From Portunus trituberculatus (lineage: Eukaryota > Arthropoda > Malacostraca > Decapoda > Portunidae): 64,000 nt of DNA. A program made the position numbers and the translations under genes. Under the pieces are notes generated by a model. It saw only the letters and a program-made list of their open reading frames with translations, did no database searches and was not told the DNA's origin. The stretch is taken from NCBI RefSeq assembly GCF_017591435.1, contig NC_059269.1:3882129-3946128 (forward strand), in the 5' to 3' direction. This document shows, piece by piece, positions 50,158 to 64,000 of the stretch. Positions within the stretch are counted from its first letter, which is position 1, and each line of letters begins with the position of its first letter.

Positions 50158-50873
50158 CAGCATAAGGTAGAGGAAAGGAGAGAAAACACCATCAGCCTCG
50201 TAATGTAGGTAATAAGCGGCAAAACAGCTGCCATGCTCGAAACGGTAGCCGCGACCCACTGCAAATGTGCGTGCCCGTATGCTGGTGAACGAGGCTTAAA
50301 TCAGCGACAAGGCGCGAGGAGATGGCGGTGGCAGCATCTGAGCGCCTCACTAAGGAGAGGAGTGTGCAATCCTCAGCGTTACTTGCACCATAATACGTCA
50401 TAAAACTCGCACCTCCTCCTCTTCCTCCTCCCCTTCCTCCTCCATCTTGTCCTCCTCTTCCTCCTCCTCCTCCTCCTCCTTCCCCCAAGGTGTAAAGATG
50501 CCGACACAAAAAGCACACCACTCTTACACTTCCCCAAGTTGAGAAAATTAAACCTATTGTGAACCTGCGCCAAGAAGCCCCCTCACTCTCTCTCCCTGGG
50601 CCTCCCCCACTGTCTCCCCCTCCCTCCCTCTCTCTCTTTCTCTCCCTCCTGCCGAAATGAGACCACCGTGGCGACAGGAGAATGAACTTTAGGAGTCCCT
50701 GACGGAGAGGCGAGCTGTGGGAGGACGAGGAGGACCTGCCACACACGACGAAGGGCGGCAGGCGGTGGGGCAGTCGCGGTGGTCATGTCATTAAGAGGAG
50801 CGGCGGAGGTTACTGGACATTATAGCGAACAGGAGTCTTGAGATATATTTTTCAGACTCATTATTAGTGAGTT

Positions 50874-50874
<1 letters not shown>
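50156..50874. other. Unique spacer with short (CCT)n
   Basis: A decayed CCT tract lies at about 50410-50486, and pyrimidine-rich CTCCCT words at 50580-50650. No gene is recognised. Confidence 0.5.

Positions 50875-50923
<49 letters not shown>
50875..50923. repeat. (GT)n microsatellite
   Basis: About 24 GT units. Confidence 0.97.
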
Positions 50924-50924
<1 letters not shown>

Positions 50925-51350
50925 CGAGGATGAGCAATGACGAGGGAAGAAAGGAGGAAAGGAGACTGGTGTGGGGAGGGAGAGAGGTGCATGATGGAGA
51001 AGCGAAGAGGGGAGAGGTAGGTAGCTAGGTAGGCAGGCAGGGAGGGAGAGAGAGGGAGGAAAGGAGAGAGAACGTGGATCTTTTATACTCATACATACTT
51101 CAGCAACGTTCGTCTGTGTGTTAGTGGCTATGGTAGTGAAGCTGGTACGTGGCTTGCTTAGGTAGGTGATGGTTGCAGAAGTAGTGGTGGTGGTGCTAGT
51201 GGTGGTGGTGGTGGTAGTGTGTGTTCCTGGTACGTACTTTCGTGGGTGGCTTTCGCTTGACGGAATTGTTGCGTAATGAGCGTGCGGCAGATCATTAATT
51301 TATTGACGTGCGCAATAACACTTTCTTTCCATGATGTGGGTGGCAGAGAA
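50924..51350. other. Purine- and G-rich spacer
   Basis: Purine-rich to 51070 with a short (GGTA/GGCA)n run at about 51017-51040; decayed (GGT)n at 51183-51220. No gene is recognised. Confidence 0.45.
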
Positions 51351-51396
51351 GAAGGAGGAGGAGGAGGAGGAGGAGGAGGAGGAGGAGGAGGAGGAG
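51351..51396. repeat. (AGG)n microsatellite
   Basis: About 15 AGG units, followed by GAT/GGT-rich decayed trinucleotide DNA to about 51660. Confidence 0.97.
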
Positions 51397-51712
51397 AAAC
51401 ATGAAGTCGAAGAAGCAGTGATGATGAAGACGGTAATGACAACAGTTGATATAGCCATACACATTGGGAGTGGTAGCGATGATGATGATAGAGGTAATGA
51501 TAATGAATGATGATGGTGGAGGGGTGGAGGCTACAGGAATGGTGCTAGTAATGGTGAAGGGGGTGGTGGTGAGGATAGTGGAGGTGTGGGGTGGTGGCGG
51601 CTACTCTCGCGGAGGTGGAGAGGCCGAGGAGGTGAAAGTAACAATGGTGGAGATCAGAGAATAAGTGATGCTGGTTCACCCCTTTGTTCCAGGCCAGGGG
51701 TCAGAGGGAGCA

Positions 51713-52538
<826 letters not shown>

Positions 52539-52589
<51 letters not shown>
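52539..52589. repeat. (GT)n microsatellite
   Basis: About 25 GT units. Confidence 0.97.
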
Positions 52590-52590
<1 letters not shown>

Positions 52591-52781
52591 TTTTGCTTGC
52601 ATTTTATGTTTTTTTTGTTGCTTACAAGTTATTTTTTCTTCTGCGAGTCTATTCTTTAGTGTTTCTGCTTGTGCCTCTGTCTATCTCTGTGTCTGTCTGT
52701 CTGAATGTCTGTCTTATATATAATATGTCCATCTGTTTTTCGTGTATCTATCTGTTTCTCCATTAACTGTCTATTTGCTTG

Positions 52782-53006
<225 letters not shown>

Positions 53007-53115
53007 GGACACGTGCTCGTTCTCCCGTAACGTCTCTGCGCGACAGGATCAAGATCAGCAACCCGTTCATGTTAACTAATTTATGTAGATCTGTGGAAGT
53101 GACTGTGCGTGTAAG

Positions 53116-53118
<3 letters not shown>

Positions 53119-53173
<55 letters not shown>
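53119..53173. repeat. (GT)n microsatellite
   Basis: About 27 GT units. Confidence 0.97.
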
Positions 53174-53174
<1 letters not shown>

Positions 53175-54105
53175 AGATACGAGACGAAAGTGGATGAGAG
53201 AGCGAAAGGATTTTTTGGAGGAGAAACATGATAGGGATGATGAGAATTATAATCAAAGGACTTATCAAATTAATTAAAGAAGGGATGGACTGAAAACTTA
53301 CAGCAGAAAATAGAGAAAAAGAAGACGAAGAATAAGAGAAGATATCGAGGACGCCAAGTCAACGAAAATAAAGAAAAAAAAAATGAATCAGAAAGATGAA
53401 ACAGAAAAAAAAAAAAAATGAAGAATGGAAAGGTGGAAGGTAAAATAACAGAAGACAAGAAAGTGAATATGATTACAGAACATAATAAAGAGGGAATGAG
53501 AAGATATGGAGACCCTGGCAACATAATGAGATAATGACGACGAGGGAAAGAGAAAGGATTTGAAAGAGGAGAAGGGCATACTCGGAAAAAGGACGCCAAA
53601 ATGCGAAGAAGAAAAAGGAGATAGATAGGGGAAGAATGTGAAGAGAAGAGAGGGCACTCAGAGGTAAGGGAAAGGAGGAGGAGGAGGAGGAGGAGGAGGA
53701 GGAGGAGGAGGAGGAGGAGGAGGAGGAGGAGGAGGAGGAGGAGGAAAGGGGTTGTGGTGGTGAAATAGGTGGAAGTAGAGGAGGAGGAGGAGGAGGAGGA
53801 GGAGGAGGAGGAGAAGGGGAGGAGGAGGAGGAGGAGGAGGAGATGGTGAAGAATGGTGGAAAAGTAAGAGAATTATATGAAAATAAGGATACTAAGAACG
53901 AGAAGGAAAAGGGAGAAGAGAATAGAGCATGAGTGGGATGAAGAAAGAAGAGGAAAGTGAAATGAAATGTAAAAGAGGGAAAGGAATCAGATGGAATACA
54001 AAGGAATACAAAGGAATACATGGAAAAGAAGAGGTAGGAGCAGGAGGAGGAGGAGGAGGAGGAGGAGGAGGAGGAGGAGGAGGAGATGGAGGAGGAGGAG
54101 GAGGA
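53174..54105. repeat. Purine-rich low-complexity region with (AGG)n tracts, about 930 bp
   Basis: The + strand is overwhelmingly A and G. AGG tracts lie at 53674-53745, 53778-53842 (with interruptions) and 54042-54105, and between them are GAAAGG/GAAGA words. Near 53990-54022 there are two to three copies of the decamer GGAATACAAA, the complement of the TTTGTATTCC decamer at the LINE end near 18430. Ser-, Leu- and Arg-rich frames here are artefacts. Confidence 0.9.
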
Positions 54106-55350
54106 CTCGCTCAGTGTTCGCGTGTGCATTGTGTCTTGTGACTTGCAGTTCGCTTCTCCACGAGGCTCCCGTCACTGAGCGGCTGGCGGCCAATTGTCTT
54201 AAGCCACACTACAATCGACAAAGGTGTCTTTTAGGGTGAGGAGGAGGCGGCGGCAGGCGGCGGAGGAGGGAGAGAGGCAGGAGGGGCAACGAGGGAGTGG
54301 AGCAGAAAGGGGCGGGTCAAGGATGGGGTGATGGGGTACCGCAAGGGAACCCACTGGCACCACTCCAATAATTCTATCACCGTTTTCATCTTGTATCTGA
54401 TTTTTTTGGTCATGTTTCTATATTGTGCCTGCCATTTCAAAGACCTTGGGTGATCAAACTGAGTAGTATATGAGGGTTACGTCAGCTGTGTGTATAGGGG
54501 TTAGCTCTGAAGCCATCGCGTCTGTTTAGTGCCGGAATACTCATCCCTTCATTTCCTTACTCACAAGAACGACTCAAGATGCTTTTATTGATGGTACATT
54601 GAAATAATCTTAAGGTTTCATGCTTGAGGCAAACACGTAAGGAGTCTACGGCATTAGTCAGTCTGCCTGTAGTCATGAGATAGTTTAGGAGCCTCGAAAT
54701 TACTTAAAACATTTTCTGATCGGGTTCTCCGTGCACGTTCAGTCATCCTTGATTAATATATACAGGAGTTGCTTTATTTTGAATGCACGAGTCCCTGTGA
54801 GATGCGATTAAAGGTTTCCATAACTTCATTTATCTTTTAATTAGACTACCATCTCTATTTGTGTTTTGCGTTTAATTTACTTTAGAGGGAATATATGATC
54901 TATGATTCTCCTATTCCTCATCTCCCTTTCTCTTTAATGTAATTTTCCTCCTCCCCATCCTGAACATGCATTTTCTCCCTACCCCTCCTCTTCATCCTTC
55001 CACGCCCTACCCTTTTCTCTACTTCCATGCTTACAATTTCCTCTCTCTTAACTCAACTTCTTACTCTCATTCCTTCCTTCTTTTACATCCTCCCCCCACC
55101 TTTACTCATTTTCTTCCTTACTCCCCCGATTCTCCTCTCATCTTCCCGCCCTCCCTTCCGTGTTCCCTTTCCAGCCAGACGACCTAATCCCTTTGGGTGC
55201 GGGGCGGTTCTTCAACACAGCTTAATGAACCGGCTATTAGTCATTGGAGCCGTGGTGGGAAGGTGTCAATTAGTCCCACGTCTTTTCCACGCCTTCACTA
55301 GTTTCTCTCCACGCCCTCTTTAATCCCCACCTAATCCCACACTAACCCTC

Positions 55351-55353
<3 letters not shown>
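54106..55353. other. Unique DNA
   Basis: No gene recognised. GC-rich at 54110-54310 with GGCGGC words; C/T-biased at 54900-55180. Confidence 0.5.

Positions 55354-55398
<45 letters not shown>
55354..55398. repeat. (CT)n microsatellite
   Basis: About 22 CT units. Confidence 0.97.
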
Positions 55399-55400
<2 letters not shown>

Positions 55401-55476
55401 AAGCGCATACAATGCAGTACTGTGTAAACTTTCGCTCCACAAATTCACTTCAAGCTCCGTCACGTATCAATACCAT

Positions 55477-55674
<198 letters not shown>

Positions 55675-56352
55675 TTGCTCTCCTTTTCTTATCTGTGTAA
55701 TTAACTCAATATTCTCGCATTGAGACTCCCTATCTTACACCTCCTCAGCATCAAATTGTGTCAGGTGATAACTGGAGAGAATCAAGGTAATTGTTCCATG
55801 GAATTAGCGCAAATTTCACCCCAAGCACAAATTTTACGGCTGTGATGGCGGAAAGGAAGTACCATGCAAAAAAGCAGTGTTAACAGGGAAAAAATTGCAG
55901 TGACCTACAAACTACTCTTGTCTGGGTAAGATTACAAACCGTGTACGTAATGGGACTTTAACTTGTAAGGGAAAAAGTATACTTATCGTACCTGCTTTTC
56001 GAGTTGCAGACACACCGACCGACAGATGAAAAGATAAGGAGTGCGGACAGAGAGGCTGACACACTAGCTTGGAAATAGTCAAGCTGAAAATTTGCCAACC
56101 TTACTGCCAAACATACATACAACTTAGTAAGTAAACAACATACATAAGGACAAAGCTAACCAATCCAAAATAACCTATACATACATGCATACATACATAT
56201 AGGCAGATAAACATACATGCAGACATAAAAATAGACTCATATATGTGTACGTGCATGTATACAGAAACAAAGAGACAAAGATATCAAATAAATATGAAAA
56301 AAAAGTATGTAAGTAAGCGAAGAGAAAAGAAATGAAAAGGTACAATATCATT

Positions 56353-56353
<1 letters not shown>
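55675..56353. other. Unique spacer
   Basis: Decayed (CATA)n words lie at about 56175-56220. No gene is recognised. Confidence 0.5.

Positions 56354-56411
<58 letters not shown>
56354..56411. repeat. (AC)n microsatellite
   Basis: About 29 uninterrupted AC units. Confidence 0.98.
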
Positions 56412-56414
<3 letters not shown>

Positions 56415-57303
56415 GCAGCCAGCTCTCATCCACACTCTGCCCTTACTCTTTCTCTTTCTCTCCCTTCTCTCCCCCGACCTAGCGCATCCCTGATTTATGG
56501 ACACAGCCTCTCTGGGCCAGGTAGTCCACAGCCAATTAGCCATTCATTACCGCACCTTCTACACACAATGAATAATTAATACGTGTACGGAAGGTCAATT
56601 AATAGCGTGTGAAATAAAGGAGTGACGTTTTTCCTCATGTAATATCAGATGCGGGGAACCGAGGCCTGAATATTGATATGGGGAGTTGTAAGCCCCAGGG
56701 TGGTGTGATGGTCAGACATTACTTCTATTCACCTTCCCTCCCTTTTGTCCCTCCCCGTTAGAGTTATGTATGAGGAGGCGAGGGATAAGGGAAGGTCTCT
56801 TACCCCATTGCCCATTGCCCATCTCCACCTGTCTTTCCGTCCCCTAAGTCGCTTTATGGGGAGGGAGAAGGCAATGGGAGGAAGAGAGAGGAAAGAGAGT
56901 GAGAATAATAGGGAGAAGGGCACGCGATGGAGGCTTTTCAACCATGACCTCATCCCCTCCCTCTCTTCACACCTCCATCCAGTCACGGGCTTACTTTGAA
57001 AAGAGGGGAGGGAGGGGGAGAATGATGAGAAGAAAGACAAGAGAAGCGAAAATTGCCCGCCTCCCCTTCACAAAGAGGTCCATCTGAGGCCCGTGTCCCT
57101 GTCAAGAGGTAAAGACGCGGTGTTGCTTCGGACCTTGCCACACTTCGCCTCACGGAACAGACTCACGCTGACCCCAACAAAGCCTCACTCAGAACCCTGA
57201 CGTCACACCGCTACTCGCCGCAACCTGGCTTTCAGGTAACATGGGAAAAATGTACATAAGAGAAAAGGTCGAAAAAATACATAAATGAGAGCAAGAAAGA
57301 AAA

Positions 57304-57304
<1 letters not shown>
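56412..57304. other. Unique spacer
   Basis: Several purine-rich GGGAGG/AGAGAG patches on the + strand from 56760 to 57060. No gene is recognised. Confidence 0.5.

Positions 57305-57352
<48 letters not shown>
57305..57352. repeat. (AC)n microsatellite upstream of SINE
   Basis: About 24 AC units ending immediately before the SINE head. Confidence 0.98.
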
Positions 57353-57353
<1 letters not shown>

Positions 57354-57648
57354 GGCCCGGTAGCTCAGTGGTTAGAGCGCTGGCTTCACAAGCCAGAGGG
57401 CCGGGGTTCGATTCCCCGGCCGGGTGGAGATATTTGGGTGTGTCTCCTTTCACGTGTAGCCCCTGTTCACCTAGCAGTGAGTAGGTACGGGATGTAAATC
57501 GAGGAGTTGTGACCTTGTTGTCCCGGTGTGTGGTGTGTGCCTGGTCTCAGGCCTATCCCAAGATCGGAAATAATGAGCTCTGAGCTCGTTCCGTAGGGTA
57601 ACGTCTGGCTGTCTCGTCAGAGACTGCAGCAGATCAAACAAACAGTGA

Positions 57649-57651
<3 letters not shown>
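57354..57651 (+). mobile_element. tRNA-derived SINE, full-length copy
   Basis: The best-preserved short element in the window. The head (57354-57426) folds as a tRNA: A-box TAGCTCAGTGG at 57361, anticodon arm CTGGC-TTCACAA-GCCAG with CAC at 57387-57389, and T-arm CGGGG-TTCGATT-CCCCG with B-box at 57405-57415. The acceptor stem pairs badly, so it is not a working tRNA gene. A 225-bp body follows with GTTCACCTAGCAGTGAGTAG, TACGGGATGTAA and TGAGCTCTGAGCTCG, ending CAGATCAAACAAACAGTGAATT. SINEs of this type use the internal pol III promoter and are mobilised by a partner LINE (general knowledge). The partner is unknown here, as neither LINE 3' end shows a match I can see. Confidence 0.9.

Positions 57652-57687
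<36 letters not shown>
57652..57687. repeat. (AC)n microsatellite at SINE 3' end
   Basis: About 18 AC units directly continuing the SINE 3' end, probably its tail. Confidence 0.97.
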
Positions 57688-57690
<3 letters not shown>

Positions 57691-57876
57691 ATACTGGAGT
57701 ACTCGTGGTTTTGCGTCAGATGAATACATGAACAAGTTCTCTTCTTCCATTTTTACTCTGCATCGTGTTAGCATTGTTTTACTGAAGCCGCGGGTGGACT
57801 GTTTAGGGGCCGAGGGTTTGTAATGAGATGCAGCACGTGAAGGGCGATTTTGGCCGGCAGGAAATGCACCATTACT

Positions 57877-58005
<129 letters not shown>

Positions 58006-59492
58006 AGGAAAAAGGCAATGATCTCTTTCCTCTCTTTCAACTGCTATTCAAAATCAAACAGTACCAATAGTTTACTCAAAGCATTCGGATATTCTGCCTT
58101 CGGTCAACACTTAGGAGATCCATGAATGATGTGCATCTCGCATTCTAACAATACGTACAGTATGTTGGTCATGGTATGTGAAGTTTTACGATATGGTTAT
58201 GGTGGTTCCCTTGAATAAAAATAATGTACAGTTCACTTCAACTTCTTTATGACTTCCTGATACGACGGCAAAGATATAATCGATTTAGTCATTCTCAGCA
58301 ATATATAGTTAGTAGTAGTGTGGATTTTTTTAAGACACTCTCTGGCGAAAGAGAATAAAATTGGGAAAGAAAGTAAGTCCTACTGAAGATGCCAGGCCTA
58401 AGGGAACAGTCTGACTCTTTGTTTGTGACGGAATTTCAACAAGCTAAAGAATAAAACCGAAGTAAGAAGGAAGCTATGCAAGTCGCTCTTAGTTAAACGT
58501 TATAATTTTCTTCTTGTTCCTTGGACCCAGAACGCCTGTACCCTTGTCGGCGCAGGTTTGCTTCCGGAGGAGTGGATGCTTCGGCTTTGCACGTGGTGGT
58601 GCATTGTATATGTTTAACCCTTTCATTATTGTAGAAATATCTATATCCGTCAACGACTATTTTGTGACTCTTATTATATGTTAGTCTCTTGAGATTCTGT
58701 GGCCTAGAAAAGACAAAATTAATCCAGTATACTCTTTTTCTCTTTTTACAACAGTAGCAGCGTTTATTCCTGTCACAGTGCTTGCAATATTAAGGGAAGA
58801 TTATAAAAGTAAAAGACTTAAAGTAACGAGTAAACCTTAAACAGGATAACTTCTAGCTAGATTTATACTCGAAGACAGAACTAATGAGAAAAATCTTGGT
58901 GACTCCCTTGGTGGCTGAAAGACGGCCAGCTTCCGGGAGGACTGGAACTGGGGTCAGCGAGCTCACCACAGTCCACCCATCGCCTCCCTTAACGTACTAC
59001 TCTTGTGACATCTAGACTACATTTTTTCTGAGTCTTTTCCCACCTGAATAAAGACAGACCAAGCGATGAAAATAGAACAGAAAAAAGTTTGCTGGTTAAT
59101 TGTTATTCCGTGGACGCCCATTACTCCTGCACTCTTTCTGATCAACGGAGATTCCCTTTTTTTTTCTTTCAGACATGTTGATGCGTTAGTCTAATCGAGC
59201 CTTAGCTTTTGTTTTTCCTTTCGGGCGTGCTACGAGGTGGACCGAAACGACCTTTTATCTAATGGCCCCGAGGCTGGTGGCGCCGCGTGAGCCGAGGGAG
59301 GCCAGGTGCTTTCTGGGGAGTTAATCAAGATTGCGCACAACAATAGTGACGACTAATTTCAAACATATCCGTGGTAATGGCGGAAAATTCCATCTCGTGT
59401 ATTACGCTGAATAAATACTTGTCGAAGCGAGATACGAATTGAGTGCTTGTGTGTGTAATTAACTAACGGAGCAAGCACGGAGATTATGATCG

Positions 59493-59494
<2 letters not shown>
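58006..59494. other. Unique DNA
   Basis: No gene recognised in 1.5 kb. Confidence 0.5.

Positions 59495-59562
<68 letters not shown>
59495..59562. repeat. (AC)n microsatellite
   Basis: About 34 uninterrupted AC units. Confidence 0.98.
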
Positions 59563-59567
<5 letters not shown>

Positions 59568-59629
59568 TCTACTATCTCAAGTGGGTGTGTGCGTTCAAGC
59601 ATAGACCAAGGCACCATCAGTGGACGTAC

Positions 59630-60240
59630 CCCAAAGAAGAAATAAAGAGAGACTGAAAAAAAAGACGCTAAGAAGAAAAGCAAGAATGAGAACAGAACAA
59701 GTACAAGCAAGGAAAAAAACAAAACATGGGAAGAGGAGAAAAAAAAATAAAATGAAGCTGGCAAATAATGAGAAAGAAAAATACGTGAACATGAAATAGA
59801 AAACATGCAAGAAAAAGTAAGAAAACATTTTTTTCAAGAGACACCACTGCTGAAATGGAGGATATGTGAAGAAAATGAAAAGGAGCCATTTGACAAGAAG
59901 AGGACGAAAGGGAAGACGCAGAAGGAAGTGAGGATGAGGAGGAAGAGGAACAATAAGAAACGGACAGGGAGGAAGATGAGAAACAGGACGAACCAGAGAA
60001 TGAGATTAAGGACGAGTAGACGAGGAAAAAAAAGAAAAGGATGAAATGGATGGAGGAAAGGAAGGAGAAAAAATAGAAAATAAAGAGGAGACGAAGGAAG
60101 ACGAAAAAAGGGACAAGGAAGGAGAAAAGGAGCGAGAAACATGAAAGTGAGGAAAAGAAAAGACAGCAAGGAGCGAAAGCAGGAGGAGGAGGAGGAGGAG
60201 AAGGAGGAGGAGGAGGAGGAGGAGGAGGAGGAGGAGGAGA
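59630..60240. repeat. Purine-rich low-complexity region ending in (AGG)n
   Basis: About 600 bp of A/G-dominated + strand, built of GAAAA, GAAGA and GGAAG words, terminating in an AGG tract (60181-60240). It resembles the region at 53.2-54.1 kb in composition and in ending with AGG. Confidence 0.88.
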
Positions 60241-60789
60241 AGATGTAGGAGAGACGTGAAGGAGGAGTGAGAATAAGTATGGCATGAAGTGAGGGTAAAG
60301 CGAAGAATGAAGCCCAACCCTTCCTATCCATCGCACTAGCCGCCAGGAATCAATAATCATCACCTTGGCCTCTCTATCCACGCCCTTAGCGCCGAGATCC
60401 GTCCTCGCCACCAGACTGATAAGACACACGTTCCTCGCCTGATCTCTGCCCCCTCAGTTGATCGAGAGGGCCGTTTCAATCCTCGACAAGCCTTAAGTAT
60501 TGGTGTAGGTTTCAGGCAGGAAGAGGAAGGCTCGTCCCTCGTTGTCTTATCAGGAGTAGGCGAGTATCGAGCTGGACGAGGCAGAGAAGCGTGATTTGAA
60601 TATCAGATCACCGATGGTTTTTCCCCTGAATTAGCTGTTATTAATGAGCTGCGGGGCTGAAATACGGCCTGATAAATCTACGCGCAAGGCCTGCATTAGA
60701 TTTAACTCCTATTTCTTGGCGATATGGTGAAGGAAAGGTGTCTCGGGAGATGTGTATTCATGAGACGTGGGAGGAGTAAGGGTGCTGAG
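60241..60789. other. Unique spacer
   Basis: No gene recognised. Confidence 0.5.
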
Positions 60790-62144
<1,355 letters not shown>

Positions 62145-62327
62145 GTTACTACCATACTTTTCCTCGCTGATATCGAAGAGTGAAGACCCCACGCGGACTT
62201 CAACCACCTGTTTTAATTCACCTGTTAATTGCATCTCTTCGTTATTTGTGCTCGAATAATTAAGTGTAACCTGCGTGTTTTTTTCCCCTTGATGTTGTCT
62301 TTTGCCTTTTGTCTTGCACGAGCGGAG

Positions 62328-64000
<1,673 letters not shown>

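Noticed and set aside
53473..54129. 218-codon minus-strand Ser/Phe-rich frame
   Set aside because: Same reason: antisense of an AGG-rich polypurine block.
57354..57426. Functional tRNA gene with anticodon CAC
   Set aside because: The acceptor stem pairs poorly and the sequence continues into a body repeated at 23319, so it is a SINE head.
59668..60429. 253-codon minus-strand frame rich in Ser, Phe and Pro
   Set aside because: It lies over the purine-rich low-complexity block and AGG tract; the composition explains the lack of stops.

Overview
The window is nuclear DNA of a complex animal, most likely a decapod crustacean and probably a crab. Three things point there: an extreme load of long, nearly pure dinucleotide microsatellites, tRNA-derived SINEs embedded in (AC)n tracts, and LINE 3' ends of a type I recall as abundant in decapod genomes. 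The order-level call is inference from repeat style and memory; the species cannot be fixed from this sequence. No bacterial-style operon, CRISPR array, rRNA gene or clearly intact protein-coding gene is visible. Nearly all long open frames are translations of microsatellites (Ser-Leu, Arg-Glu, Cys-Val, Thr-His, poly-Leu, poly-Pro) and are not genes.

Layout. 1-5.6 kb: mostly unique DNA with one (AC)n and a diverged direct repeat. 5.6-31 kb: dense microsatellites, including a (CT)/(CTTT)/(TCTCTG)/(CT) block at 9.2-9.7 kb and an (AT)/(CT)/(AT)/(AC) block at 15.25-15.67 kb. This part also holds the 3' end of a LINE at 17.84-18.45 kb, a (GT)-SINE-(GT)-SINE-(GT) composite at 22.9-23.7 kb and another (GT)-SINE-(GT) block at 26.2-26.6 kb. 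31-45.8 kb: an AT-richer stretch almost free of microsatellites apart from one (GA)n at 41.2 kb. It contains a decayed LINE reverse-transcriptase fragment (34.69-36.11 kb), a SINE, a tandem duplication, a perfect hairpin and a 196-codon hydrophobic open frame. 45.8-64 kb: dense microsatellites again, including the largest (GA)n tracts (490 and 555 bp), a (CT)/(AC)/(CT)/(AC) compound, two purine-only-like low-complexity regions (53.2-54.1 and 59.6-60.2 kb), and the best-preserved SINE (57.35-57.65 kb).

By hand count, simple repeats occupy roughly 8-9 kb of the 64 kb. CT/GA accounts for about 5 kb, AC/GT about 3 kb, and AGG/CCT most of the rest. The most informative signal is the association of tRNA-derived SINEs with (AC)n in a fixed polarity. 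Three weak candidates for host coding sequence are recorded (7976-8044 +, 16118-16426 -, 38146-38736 +). None is recognised and none should be treated as an established gene. The window is best read as intergenic or intronic sequence of a repeat-rich arthropod genome.
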